This document shows, one piece after another, positions 7,393 to 16,243 of a stretch of 37,501 nucleotides of DNA (its first letter is position 1; the number at the start of each line of letters is the position of its first letter). The position numbers and the translations under genes were made by a program. Source of the stretch: Lutibacter sp. (GTDB lineage Bacteria > Bacteroidota > Bacteroidia > Flavobacteriales > Flavobacteriaceae); assembly GCA_021647265.1 (NCBI GenBank), contig JAKIVA010000030.1, positions 1-37,501 of the forward strand, written 5' to 3'. Under the pieces are notes generated by a model that saw nothing but the letters and a program-made list of their open reading frames with translations, was not told the origin of the DNA and ran no database searches.

Positions 7393-8526
7393 ATGAAAAA
7401 AATAATAACCATTTTAATAATTTCAATACTGCTAATATCTTGTAAAAACGAATCGAAAACGAATTCACTTGAAGACTTAACAGATCAAAAAACTACGTTA
7501 ACTGGTAAAATTGATAGTTTGTCAAAAGAATTAAAAACTGTTGAATACCAAATTTCAGAACTAGATGACAACAAAAATTTACAAATAATAACCATTTTAC
7601 CTATTAAAAAAGATACTTTTAAACATTATGTAGAAATTCAAGGAGTAGTGCATGCCGATAAAAATATTGAAATTCGCCCCGAGTTAGGAGGAATTGTGAA
7701 AACTATTTTTGTTAAAGAAGGGCAACAAGTTGCTAGAGGGCAAACACTAATTCAATTAGATGATGCTGAACTTAAAGATGCTATTACAGAATTAAACACC
7801 CAACTATCTTTAGCAAAAACAACTTTTGAGCGTCAAAAACGACTTTGGGAACAAAAAATAGGTTCTGAAATACAATATTTACAAACTAAAACAAAAAAAG
7901 AAAGTTTAGAAAATAAACTTGTTAGTTTAAAAACTCAAGCAAAAAAAATGAAAATTACAGCACCTTTTAGTGGTGTTGTTGATGAAATTTTTCCTAAAAA
8001 AGGAGAACTTACCAGTCCTCAATTAGCAATTATACGTCTACTAAATTTAGACAATGTTTACGTTGAAGCTGACGTAACTGAAACGTATTTACCAATAATT
8101 AAAATAGGTACAGAAACTATAATTAATTTCCCTTCAATTCATAAAAAAGTAACTGCAAAAATAACTCAAGTTGGAAATTATATAAATCCTAACAATAGAA
8201 GTTTTAAAACAAGAATTAATCTTTCAAATAAAAATCAAAGTATCAAACCTAACTTGTTGGCTGATGTTAAATTTTTAGATTTTATGGCTAAAGGTATCAT
8301 CGTTCCATCAAATTTAATACAACAAGATCAAAATAATAACAATTATGTGTTTACAGTTAAAACTAAAAATGGAGAACATACCGTTGTAAAAAGTATGATA
8401 ACTACCACAAAAGAGTACAATCATAAAACATATGTTAGTGAAGGGTTAACAAAAAATGATACTTTAGTAAACGTAGGTGCTAGGCTAGTACAAAATGGTG
8501 AAATTGTTAAAATAACCACAAACTAA
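7393..8526 (+). CDS. RND efflux periplasmic adaptor (membrane fusion) lipoprotein
   Basis: A 377-residue lipoprotein (lipobox LLISC, Cys near residue 17). Residues ~20-60 form a predicted coiled coil. A biotinyl-lipoyl-like half-motif (IRPELGGIVKTIFVKEGQQVARGQ) follows, then a helical hairpin, and the matching second half (ITAPFSGVVDEIFPKKGEL). Beta-barrel and membrane-proximal domains end the protein. It bridges the inner-membrane RND pump and the TolC-like duct. It lies between both partner genes in the operon. Confidence 0.88.
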   Translation: MKKIITILIISILLISCKNESKTNSLEDLTDQKTTLTGKIDSLSKELKTVEYQISELDDNKNLQIITILPIKKDTFKHYVEIQGVVHADKNIEIRPELGGIVKTIFVKEGQQVARGQTLIQLDDAELKDAITELNTQLSLAKTTFERQKRLWEQKIGSEIQYLQTKTKKESLENKLVSLKTQAKKMKITAPFSGVVDEIFPKKGELTSPQLAIIRLLNLDNVYVEADVTETYLPIIKIGTETIINFPSIHKKVTAKITQVGNYINPNNRSFKTRINLSNKNQSIKPNLLADVKFLDFMAKGIIVPSNLIQQDQNNNNYVFTVKTKNGEHTVVKSMITTTKEYNHKTYVSEGLTKNDTLVNVGARLVQNGEIVKITTN

Positions 8527-8557
8527 ATTTAAGAATTAACGTAGAAGAAACCTTATA

Positions 8558-11500
8558 ATGAATAAAGTATTAAAAGAGTTTAAACTTTCAACATGGTCCA
8601 TTCATAATAAAATGACTGTATTTGTGTTGATTGGAATGATTTTCTTAGCAGGAATATTTTCTTATCAAAGCATGCCTAGGGAGGCTTTTCCAGAAATTGT
8701 TGTTCCTCAAATATTTATATCAACACCATATCCTGGAAACTCAGCAATTGACATAGAGAAGCTAATTACACGTCCGCTTGAAAAAGAAATCAATGGAATT
8801 TCTGGAGTTGATGAAATTATTTCAACTTCAATTGAAGGTTTTTCCTCTATTCAGGTAAAATTTGATTTTAGTATTACTCCAACTGAAGCATTACGCAAAG
8901 TAAAAGACAAAGTTGATGCTGCCAAATCTGATAAGGATTTTCCAACAGATTTGCCTGCAGATCCCAATGTACAAGAAATGAACTTTGCAGAATTAATGCC
9001 AATAATGAATATTAATTTGTCTGGTGATTTTTCTATGGATCAACTCAAAGAGTACGGGAAGTACTTGGAAGATGAAATTGAAAAAGTTCCTGAGATTTCT
9101 AAAGTTGATATTCGTGGTATTCAAGATAAAGAAATTGAAATTAGTGTTGATTTATATAAAATGGAAATCTCACAAATTAGCTTTAATGATATTGCAATGG
9201 CTATTAAAAATGAAAATATGACCATTTCAGGCGGCGATTTATTGGAGGAAGGAATCCGGAGAAGTGTGCGCATTATTGGAGAATTTAAATCAGCAAAGGA
9301 AATAGCTAATATTATTGTTAAACAGGAACACGGAAATATAGTTTACCTCCGTGACATTGCTAATGTTAATTTTAAAGAGCAAGAAAAGCAAAGTTATGCT
9401 CGTGAATTTTCACAGCCTGTTGTTATGCTAGATGTTACAAAACGTGGAGGCGAGAATTTAATAAATGCCTCAACTCAAATAGATGCAATTATTGCAAAGG
9501 CAAAAGAAAATTATTTTCCTCCAAATTTAAATATTTCTAAAACCAACGATCAAACCAACGATACCAAAACAATGGTTGCAGACCTAGAAAACAGTATTAT
9601 TTTAGGTGTAATTTTGGTTGTTTTAGTACTTCTTTTCTTTCTTGGGGTTAGAAATGCACTTTTTGTTGGAATTGCGATTCCTTTATCTATGTTTATTTCA
9701 TTTATTGTACTAAATGCCATTGGTGTTACTTTAAATATGATGGTATTATTCTCATTAGTAATTGCCTTAGGTATGCTAGTAGATAATGGTATTGTGGTTG
9801 TTGAAAATGTATATAGGCTTTTAGATGAGGGTTACTCAAAAATAGATGCTGCAAAATACGGTGTTGGTGAAGTTGCTATGCCAATTATTGCTTCAACAGC
9901 AACCACACTAGCCGCTTTTTTGCCATTGGCTTTTTGGCCTGGTATTATGGGAGAGTTTATGCGCTATTTACCTATTACATTAATTATTGTTTTAACATCT
10001 TCTTTGTTTGTTGCATTGGTTATTAACCCTATGTTAACTTCTGTTTTTATGAAAATTAAAGAAGATGAAGTTAATTTTAAAAGACTTTTATTTTCCAGTT
10101 CTATCCTGTTTTTAATTGGAGTTTTATTCATAATTGGAGGCTTAATGTTTGAAATAAAAGGCTTAAATGCATTTGGCTTAATACTAGTTCTAATTGGGTT
10201 ATTTAGAATCATAAACACCAAACTATTAACTCCTGCTACTGATTGGTTTCAAAATACCTATCTGCCCCGACAAGAGAATTTGTATGAACGTACTTTAAGG
10301 TTTGCTCTGAAAGGAAAAAGACCGAGAAGATTCTTTTTAGGGATTTTCGGTTTGTTATTTTTATCTATAATGCTTTTTGATGCATTTCCTCCAAAAGTTC
10401 TTTTCTTTCCTGAAACACCTCCAAAACAAGTATATGTTTATTTAGAATATCCTATAGGAACTGATATTAAAGTTACCAATAAACTTTCAGAAACAATTGA
10501 AACCAAAATTCAAAATTATTTAAAAAAGTATGAAGTAAATGGAAGTAATTTTTTAGTAACTTCTGTAATTGGGCAAGTTGGTGAAGGAACAAGCGATCCA
10601 AAAAGAGGTCAACAGGGAGGTACCACTCCAAATAAAGCACGTATAACGGTAGATTTTGTGAAATTTATTGAACGTAATGGTGTTAATACCAAAGATGTTT
10701 TGGTCGAAATCAGAAACTTAGTTCAAGGTTTTCCAGGGGTAAATATAACTGTTGATAGCCCTTCTGAAAGACCTCCTACAGGAGCCCCTATCAATATTGA
10801 AGTATCTGGCGATAATTATAAGGAATTACTGGTAACATCAGAAAAAATTAAACAGTTTATTAATAGTGCTAACATTTCAGGTATTGAAGATTTAAAATTA
10901 GATGTAGAACAAGGAAAACCCGAATTACCTATTATTATTGATCGACAAAAAGCGAGACGTTTAAACATTTCTACTGCACAAATTGGAGATGCTTTAAGAA
11001 CTTCATTATTTGGAAAAGAGGTTTCAACATTTAAAGATGGTGAAGATGATTACCCTATAAATATTCGCTTAATGGATAAATATAGATACAATAAAGAAGC
11101 GCTTATTAATCAGAAAATTACATTTAGAAACCAAAGTAATGGTAAAATTGTTCAAGTCCCTATTTCTTCAGTTGCTCATGCTGAAAAGGCTTCAACATTT
11201 AGTGCTGTTAAACGAAAAGATTTAAAAAGAGTTATTACTATATTTTCGAATGTACTTGAAAACTACAATGCTACTGAAGTTAATAATCAAATACAAAGCT
11301 TGTTAGAAAATTACAACCTACCTAAGAACATGGCTATATCTTTTACAGGCGAGCAAGAAAAGCAAACTGAAGAAATGGCCTTTTTGAGTAAAGCTTTGTT
11401 AATTGCTGTATTTTTAATTTTCTTAATTTTAGTTGGCCAATTTAATTCAACTTCAACACCAATAATAATTTCATTATCTGTTGTATTAAGTTTAATTGGA

Positions 11501-11983
11501 GTTTTACTTGGACTTATTATTTTTAGGATGGAATTTGTAATTATAATGACAATGATTGGTATTATTTCGTTGGCAGGAATTGTTGTAAACAATGCCATTG
11601 TACTTATAGATTATACTATTTTAATAATGCAACGAAAACGATTGGAACAAGGTTTAGAAAAAGGTACTTTAACTAAAGAATTAATTTATGAAAGTATTGT
11701 TGAAGGTGGTAAAACTCGTTTAAGACCAGTATTACTAACAGCTATTACAACTATTTTGGGGCTGCTGCCAATGGCTATTGGTATTAACATAAACTTTATG
11801 ACGCTGTTTACCGAATTTGATCCTCAGTTTTATATTGGTGGAGAAAATGTTGCCTTTTGGGGACCAATGTCATGGACTATTATTTTTGGATTAACTTTTG
11901 CTACTTTTTTAACATTAATAATTGTTCCTGTGATGTTTTCATTACTAAATAACCTAAAATTAAGATTAAAAAGAAAACAATAA
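8558..11983 (+). CDS. RND efflux transporter permease (AcrB/HAE1-like)
   Basis: A 1141-residue inner-membrane proton-driven exporter with the two-fold repeat of RND pumps: TM1 at ~22-40, a large periplasmic loop, TM2-6 (~340-500), TM7 at ~590, a second loop, and TM8-12 (~945-1135). It is longer than AcrB (about 1050), partly because of two extra hydrophobic segments at ~508-550 between TM6 and TM7. In TM4 the usual Asp pair reads D409-N410 (MLVDNGIVVVENV). In TM10 the place of the AcrB lysine reads N1011-N1012. The proton relay therefore differs from AcrB. Substrate is unknown. Confidence 0.9.
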   Translation: MNKVLKEFKLSTWSIHNKMTVFVLIGMIFLAGIFSYQSMPREAFPEIVVPQIFISTPYPGNSAIDIEKLITRPLEKEINGISGVDEIISTSIEGFSSIQVKFDFSITPTEALRKVKDKVDAAKSDKDFPTDLPADPNVQEMNFAELMPIMNINLSGDFSMDQLKEYGKYLEDEIEKVPEISKVDIRGIQDKEIEISVDLYKMEISQISFNDIAMAIKNENMTISGGDLLEEGIRRSVRIIGEFKSAKEIANIIVKQEHGNIVYLRDIANVNFKEQEKQSYAREFSQPVVMLDVTKRGGENLINASTQIDAIIAKAKENYFPPNLNISKTNDQTNDTKTMVADLENSIILGVILVVLVLLFFLGVRNALFVGIAIPLSMFISFIVLNAIGVTLNMMVLFSLVIALGMLVDNGIVVVENVYRLLDEGYSKIDAAKYGVGEVAMPIIASTATTLAAFLPLAFWPGIMGEFMRYLPITLIIVLTSSLFVALVINPMLTSVFMKIKEDEVNFKRLLFSSSILFLIGVLFIIGGLMFEIKGLNAFGLILVLIGLFRIINTKLLTPATDWFQNTYLPRQENLYERTLRFALKGKRPRRFFLGIFGLLFLSIMLFDAFPPKVLFFPETPPKQVYVYLEYPIGTDIKVTNKLSETIETKIQNYLKKYEVNGSNFLVTSVIGQVGEGTSDPKRGQQGGTTPNKARITVDFVKFIERNGVNTKDVLVEIRNLVQGFPGVNITVDSPSERPPTGAPINIEVSGDNYKELLVTSEKIKQFINSANISGIEDLKLDVEQGKPELPIIIDRQKARRLNISTAQIGDALRTSLFGKEVSTFKDGEDDYPINIRLMDKYRYNKEALINQKITFRNQSNGKIVQVPISSVAHAEKASTFSAVKRKDLKRVITIFSNVLENYNATEVNNQIQSLLENYNLPKNMAISFTGEQEKQTEEMAFLSKALLIAVFLIFLILVGQFNSTSTPIIISLSVVLSLIGVLLGLIIFRMEFVIIMTMIGIISLAGIVVNNAIVLIDYTILIMQRKRLEQGLEKGTLTKELIYESIVEGGKTRLRPVLLTAITTILGLLPMAIGININFMTLFTEFDPQFYIGGENVAFWGPMSWTIIFGLTFATFLTLIIVPVMFSLLNNLKLRLKRKQ

Positions 11984-12008
11984 TACAAAAAGCACTTAAT
12001 AAACTGTT

Positions 12009-12045
12009 AAACAGAATTTGCCTAATTAAAGTAAATTCTGTTTTT
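12009..12045 (+). terminator. Terminator of the efflux operon
   Basis: A perfect 11-bp stem (AAACAGAATTT at 12009-12019, AAATTCTGTTT at 12033-12043) is followed by Ts. It separates the RND gene from recX. Confidence 0.7.
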
Positions 12046-12055
12046 AATTAATTTT

Positions 12056-12526
12056 ATGAAAAATCAAAAATCATATACTGTTAATGAAGCAACTAAAATT
12101 TTAGAACATTTTTGTGCTTACCAAGAGCGTTGCCATAAAGAAGTTGAACAAAAATTATATGATTTAAAAATGATACCAGAAGCAAAAGAAAAAATAATAC
12201 TTCATTTAATACAACATAATTTTTTAAATGAAGAGCGTTTTGCAAAGGCTTTTGTAAGAGGTAAATTCTCAATAAAAAAATGGGGCAGAATAAAAATTAT
12301 AAATGAACTAAAGTTTAAAAATATTACAGAATATAATATTAAAACTGCCTTACAAGAAATTGACGAAGATGATTATTTAGAAACTCTTGGAAAAATTGCT
12401 AAAAAAAAATTAAATCTACTAAAAGAGCCCAACGCCTTTAAGAAAAAAAATAAACTTGTTACTTTTCTTCTTTCCAAAGGTTATGAATCTGAATTAGTAT
12501 ATAAAATTGTAAATACCCTTATGTAA
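12056..12526 (+). CDS. recX: Regulatory protein RecX
   Basis: A 156-residue basic, all-helical protein with the RecX three-helix repeats: ILEHFCAYQERCHKEVEQKL, then HNFLNEERFAKAFVRGKF with KWGRIKIINELK, then a third copy near KLVTFLLSKGYESELVYKI. RecX binds RecA filaments and limits recombination and the SOS response. Length is normal for the family. It stands alone after the efflux-operon terminator and converges with the next gene, only 1 bp apart. Confidence 0.88.
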   Translation: MKNQKSYTVNEATKILEHFCAYQERCHKEVEQKLYDLKMIPEAKEKIILHLIQHNFLNEERFAKAFVRGKFSIKKWGRIKIINELKFKNITEYNIKTALQEIDEDDYLETLGKIAKKKLNLLKEPNAFKKKNKLVTFLLSKGYESELVYKIVNTLM

Positions 12527-12527
12527 C

Positions 12528-13046
12528 TTATTTTCTATTTTTTTTTAGAAACAATGAATCTTTTTCTCTATTTATTTTTATTACATCTTCAACATTACCA
12601 TTAGGTATTGTTAACGAAAGAACATAGTGTTCAATTTCCCAAGTGTCCTTATTCTTTATTAAAACTCCTGAACCTCTACAAACACCCATCCAAGTATCCA
12701 ATAACTCATCAAACCAAGCAATTTTTCCATCTGAATTAACATATACATTACGTTCAACAGGTTTAAAGTTCCAAGCTTTTCCTTTGTCGAAATAAGGTTT
12801 GCTAAAGTTTTTAAATTCGGGAATTGTCCAGTTTTCAGAAGCATCTGTCCCAATAAAAATAGCATCTGTGACCATCGCATTAAAATACAACTCAAAATTT
12901 GCTTCAGCAGCATTTTTATGCCATGCATCTAATACATTATTAATTTTTTCTTTTTCAACAGTTAAATTAACTTTTATCGGTAGTTGTTTTTTTTCGCAAT
13001 TTACAAACAAAAATGGTATGATTAATAAATAGATTATTTTTTTCAT
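12528..13046 (-). CDS. SnoaL/NTF2-like (DUF4440-type) lipoprotein
   Basis: A 172-residue protein with a lipoprotein signal (FLFVNC, Cys near residue 18). Residues ~35-155 look like an NTF2-like cone fold: a helix with LDAWHKNAAEANFELYF, then AIFIGTDASENWT, FKNFSKPYFDKG and WFDELLDTWMGVCRGSGVL. NTF2-like proteins may be enzymes or ligand-binding; no catalytic set is evident here. The start overlaps the stop of the upstream lipoprotein gene by 4 bp, so the two are translationally coupled. Confidence 0.72.
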   Translation of the reverse strand: MKKIIYLLIIPFLFVNCEKKQLPIKVNLTVEKEKINNVLDAWHKNAAEANFELYFNAMVTDAIFIGTDASENWTIPEFKNFSKPYFDKGKAWNFKPVERNVYVNSDGKIAWFDELLDTWMGVCRGSGVLIKNKDTWEIEHYVLSLTIPNGNVEDVIKINREKDSLFLKKNRK

Positions 13047-13651
13047 TGTTTTGTTTTTTTGGGAGGTATTATTTTATTTCTGTATCTTTTAGGTCGTTTT
13101 GCAGGCTTCTTCTTAATTTCAATTGGTATTTCAGTATCTACCTCTAATGATTTTTGAATGGCTGCTACCTTATAAATTGTATTTATCTTTGAATTAACTG
13201 CTGAATAAATTTCAACTATTTTTTCAACCTCATTTTTTACTTCTTCATTAGAAATTGAATGAATTGTAGCCATATCAGCCAGTCTTAACGACTCATTTTC
13301 TAATACATTTAAACGTGCAATAACACTCGGCTGTTTTAGCTTTTCAACCCTAATAGAATCCTTCATTTGCTTAACCAATTCAGAAAGTTCACGCGCATTT
13401 TGAAGTGCTTCCATAGTTGAAATATTATAATATTTTAAAATAAATTTATCAACATTTCGATATTCTTTCCAATCTGAAACTGCTTTTTTTGCTGTAGGAA
13501 TCAATGTTTCTCCAAGTCTACTAACTATTCTAGTATCTAAACTTATTTTTAACGAATCTATATTTTTAGACACTTCCTGTGTAGTTTTTGACTTGTTACA
13601 AGAAAAACTTAAAAATAAAATGATTAATAAAAAACTATATATGTGCTTCAT
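13043..13651 (-). CDS. Hypothetical lipoprotein, helical
   Basis: The start is set at an internal Met (202 residues). A TATTTTTG -7 element at 13670-13677 would place transcription initiation downstream of the more upstream ATG at 13672, and the internal Met opens a proper lipoprotein signal (MKHIYSFLLIILFLSFSC). The mature part is charged and predicted helical (NARELSELVKQMKDSIRVEK). It ends in a very basic, Lys/Arg/Pro-rich tail (KKKPAKRPKRYRNK), which could contact nucleic acid or the anionic outer membrane. No family is recognised. The gene forms a two-gene unit with the SnoaL-like lipoprotein. Confidence 0.65.
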   Translation of the reverse strand: MKHIYSFLLIILFLSFSCNKSKTTQEVSKNIDSLKISLDTRIVSRLGETLIPTAKKAVSDWKEYRNVDKFILKYYNISTMEALQNARELSELVKQMKDSIRVEKLKQPSVIARLNVLENESLRLADMATIHSISNEEVKNEVEKIVEIYSAVNSKINTIYKVAAIQKSLEVDTEIPIEIKKKPAKRPKRYRNKIIPPKKTKQ

Positions 13652-13792
13652 TTTAAAATTTATTGACTTCAAAAATACTAATTATTAAGCTATTTTATTA
13701 AAAAAATATTGTTTTGATAAAAAACAAACCTATATCTATTGAAAATTTATTTTAAGTATCTTTGAAGCTACAACAAAAGGATATTTAGCTAT

Positions 13793-14749
13793 ATGAATAA
13801 ACGTATTTTAATTATTGGGGCTTGTGGTCAAATTGGTACTGAATTGACGCTAAAACTTCGTGAAATTAATGGAAGTGATGCTGTAATTGCTGCTGATATT
13901 AGAGAGGGAAGTACTGAATTAATGCAGTCTGGACCTTTTGAAATAGTAGATGCTTTAGATAAAAGTGCTATTGAAAAAATTATTAATACATACGAAATTA
14001 ATGAATTGTATTTAATGGCTGCTATGCTTTCTGCAACTGGTGAAAAGTTCCCTTCAAAAGCTTGGGAATTAAATATGAACTCATTATTTAATGTACTTAA
14101 TTTAGCTAAAGAAGGAAAGATTAAAAAATTATTTTGGCCAAGTTCTATCGCTGTATTTGGGCCAACTACACCTAAAGAAAATACGCCTCAAAAAACAATT
14201 ATGGAACCCACTACTGTTTATGGCATAAGCAAACTTGCAGGTGAACGCTGGTGTGAATACTACCATAACAGGTATGGTGTTGATGTTCGAAGCTTGCGTT
14301 ATCCTGGAATTATTAGTTGGAAAACAAATCCTGGAGGTGGGACCACCGATTATGCTGTAGAAATTTATCACAATGCATTACACAATCGTAAATACGATTC
14401 TTTTTTAAGTGAAAATACAAAATTACCAATGATGTATATGGATGATGCTATTGAAGCCACTATAAAAATTATGGAAGCAAAACCAGAAGCAATAAAAATT
14501 AGATCATCCTATAATTTGGCAGCTATGAGTTTTACACCTGAACAAATTGCTGCAGAAATAAAAACTTTTATCCCTGAGTTTGAAATTACGTATCACAAAG
14601 ATTTTAGGCAAAGTATTGCTGATAGCTGGCCTAAAAGCATTGATGATTCTAATGCAAAAAAAGATTGGGGATGGCAACCAAAATTTGATTTACACTCAAT
14701 GTCAGAAAATATGTTAAATAGTTTATTTAAAAAATTTGAAAATAACTAA
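13793..14749 (+). CDS. tdh: L-threonine 3-dehydrogenase, short-chain (epimerase-like) type
   Basis: A 318-residue extended short-chain dehydrogenase. It has the Rossmann motif GACGQIGTEL at residues 9-18, the substrate/active-site segment WPSSIAVFGP (115-124), and the catalytic Tyr143 and Lys147 of YGISK. It resembles the NAD-dependent, UDP-galactose-epimerase-like threonine dehydrogenases known from Flavobacterium, which oxidise L-threonine to 2-amino-3-ketobutyrate. Other NAD-dependent epimerases share the fold, but RYPGIISWKTNPGGGTTDYA and the overall length match the TDH group. A -7 element (TATCTTTG) lies at 13757-13764. It converges with nosY. Confidence 0.82.
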   Translation: MNKRILIIGACGQIGTELTLKLREINGSDAVIAADIREGSTELMQSGPFEIVDALDKSAIEKIINTYEINELYLMAAMLSATGEKFPSKAWELNMNSLFNVLNLAKEGKIKKLFWPSSIAVFGPTTPKENTPQKTIMEPTTVYGISKLAGERWCEYYHNRYGVDVRSLRYPGIISWKTNPGGGTTDYAVEIYHNALHNRKYDSFLSENTKLPMMYMDDAIEATIKIMEAKPEAIKIRSSYNLAAMSFTPEQIAAEIKTFIPEFEITYHKDFRQSIADSWPKSIDDSNAKKDWGWQPKFDLHSMSENMLNSLFKKFENN

Positions 14750-14760
14750 ACTTTTTAATT

Positions 14761-15543
14761 TTAAAAATCTTTTTTTCTAAGTTTTCTATTAATTCTGAAA
14801 ACTGGGAATACCACCCATAATATAAGTATAAACATAGAGATTAACATTCCTACGTTTGTTCCAAAAAACTTTCTAAAAACCGCTCCTGTGTAGCCTAATA
14901 ATGCAGAGATATCTAATTTTAATAAAATTAATATTCTAGATAAATCAATAGGGTTAAACATGGTTGCTATTAATGAAAATTTATCTAGTGGATAGTCATT
15001 AAAAATCATCAATGAGATTAAGAAAAGGCCATCATATATTACAGCTAAAAACAACCACATTAAAATAGCATATCCAAATCCTTTTATTTTATTTTCAGTT
15101 GAAAGTGCAATGTTATATGAAAGTGCAACAAAAATAAAGTTCAAAAAAGATCCTACAACTAACAATAAACTAAAATCAAAAATTGCGGCAGATTTAAATA
15201 GGCCATATGCCACAAATGGAATACCTAAGCCTAAAAGTAAACTTAAGGTTAATGAAAGTGATATACCAATGTATTGACCCATAAATATTTTACTTCTATT
15301 TATGGGCTGCGCCAATAATAATTCTGTAAATTCTCTTGAGTTGTAGTAGTACATAACTCCAAAAATGGTTCCTATTAGTGGTGTTAATACAATAATAATA
15401 TTCATTAATGTTATTACTGCTTTTGACACATCATTATTTAAAAATAATAATACAAAACCTAGTAATAAATAAAAAATAAAGTACACATAGCTCCATCTAC
15501 TACGCATAAGGTCATAAAAGCTATATTTTAATATTTTAAGCAT
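14761..15543 (-). CDS. nosY: NosY-like ABC transporter permease
   Basis: A 260-residue integral membrane protein with six predicted helices (about 17-36, 41-66, 91-116, 121-146, 155-181, 230-250) of the ABC-2/NosY type. With NosF and NosD it forms the NosDFY machine that helps assemble the copper-sulfide centre of nitrous oxide reductase. Its start overlaps the end of nosF by 8 bp. It is the last gene of the nos locus and converges with tdh, 11 bp away. Confidence 0.88.
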   Translation of the reverse strand: MLKILKYSFYDLMRSRWSYVYFIFYLLLGFVLLFLNNDVSKAVITLMNIIIVLTPLIGTIFGVMYYYNSREFTELLLAQPINRSKIFMGQYIGISLSLTLSLLLGLGIPFVAYGLFKSAAIFDFSLLLVVGSFLNFIFVALSYNIALSTENKIKGFGYAILMWLFLAVIYDGLFLISLMIFNDYPLDKFSLIATMFNPIDLSRILILLKLDISALLGYTGAVFRKFFGTNVGMLISMFILILWVVFPVFRINRKLRKKDF

Positions 15544-16243
15544 ATTGTTTTGATATTAAATTAGCAATAGCATGCTCTAAATTGTTATTATTAGTTTGTT
15601 TTTTAAGGGCTTCAATACTTCCTTTGAAATAAATTCTACCATCTAATAGAAATACAATTTCATCAGCCAACTCATCAACAACACTCATAATGTGTGTTGT
15701 TATTAATAGGGTTTTCCCTTTAGCCTTTTCTTCTTGAATTAACTCTTTTAAATGAATAAGTGCAATAGGATCTAAACCTGTAGTTGGTTCGTCTAAAATT
15801 ATGAGTTCACTATCAAACATAAACGTAAGTACAATATTTACTTTTTGTTTGGTTCCTCCAGATAAATTTCCCAATTTTTTATTTAAAAAATCTTCTAAGC
15901 CAAAAAGTTTTATTAGTTTGGATTCTTCAGATTCTTTTGGTCGAAGGTTTTTCACCATATTGATTAGTTCAATAACTGTTAAATTTGGAGGGAAATTTGC
16001 TATTTGAGGTAAATAATTTAAATTATCCCTGTATTCCCATTTTTTTAAAACACTCTTATTATTAAAGTTAATTTCTCCTTTATTTGGAATTACCATTCCT
16101 AATAAACATTTAATTAGTGTTGTTTTTCCAGATCCATTTGGACCTAAAATGGCGAAAATTCCTCCTTTTTTTATTGACAAATCTAAACCGTCTAAAACAG
16201 TTAATTTACCAAAACTCTTGTGTAAATTTTTAAATTCAATCAT
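15536..16243 (-). CDS. nosF: NosF-like ABC transporter ATPase
   Basis: A 235-residue nucleotide-binding subunit. Walker A GPNGSGKT is at residues 34-41, the Q-loop near LNYLPQ (75-80), signature LSGGTKQ at 127-133, Walker B LIILDEP at 147-153 with catalytic Glu152, and an H-loop at TTH near 183. It powers the NosY permease in maturation of NosZ. It overlaps both nosD (8 bp) and nosY (8 bp), so the three are translated together. Confidence 0.92.
   Translation of the reverse strand: MIEFKNLHKSFGKLTVLDGLDLSIKKGGIFAILGPNGSGKTTLIKCLLGMVIPNKGEINFNNKSVLKKWEYRDNLNYLPQIANFPPNLTVIELINMVKNLRPKESEESKLIKLFGLEDFLNKKLGNLSGGTKQKVNIVLTFMFDSELIILDEPTTGLDPIALIHLKELIQEEKAKGKTLLITTHIMSVVDELADEIVFLLDGRIYFKGSIEALKKQTNNNNLEHAIANLISKQYA

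Noticed and set aside
12659..12928. ORF antisense-frame within the SnoaL-like lipoprotein gene
   Set aside because: It is a same-strand shadow in another frame, with no domain and no start context.
13652..13672. Upstream ATG of the basic-tailed lipoprotein
   Set aside because: The -7 element at 13670-13677 overlaps it, and the internal Met begins a proper lipoprotein signal.
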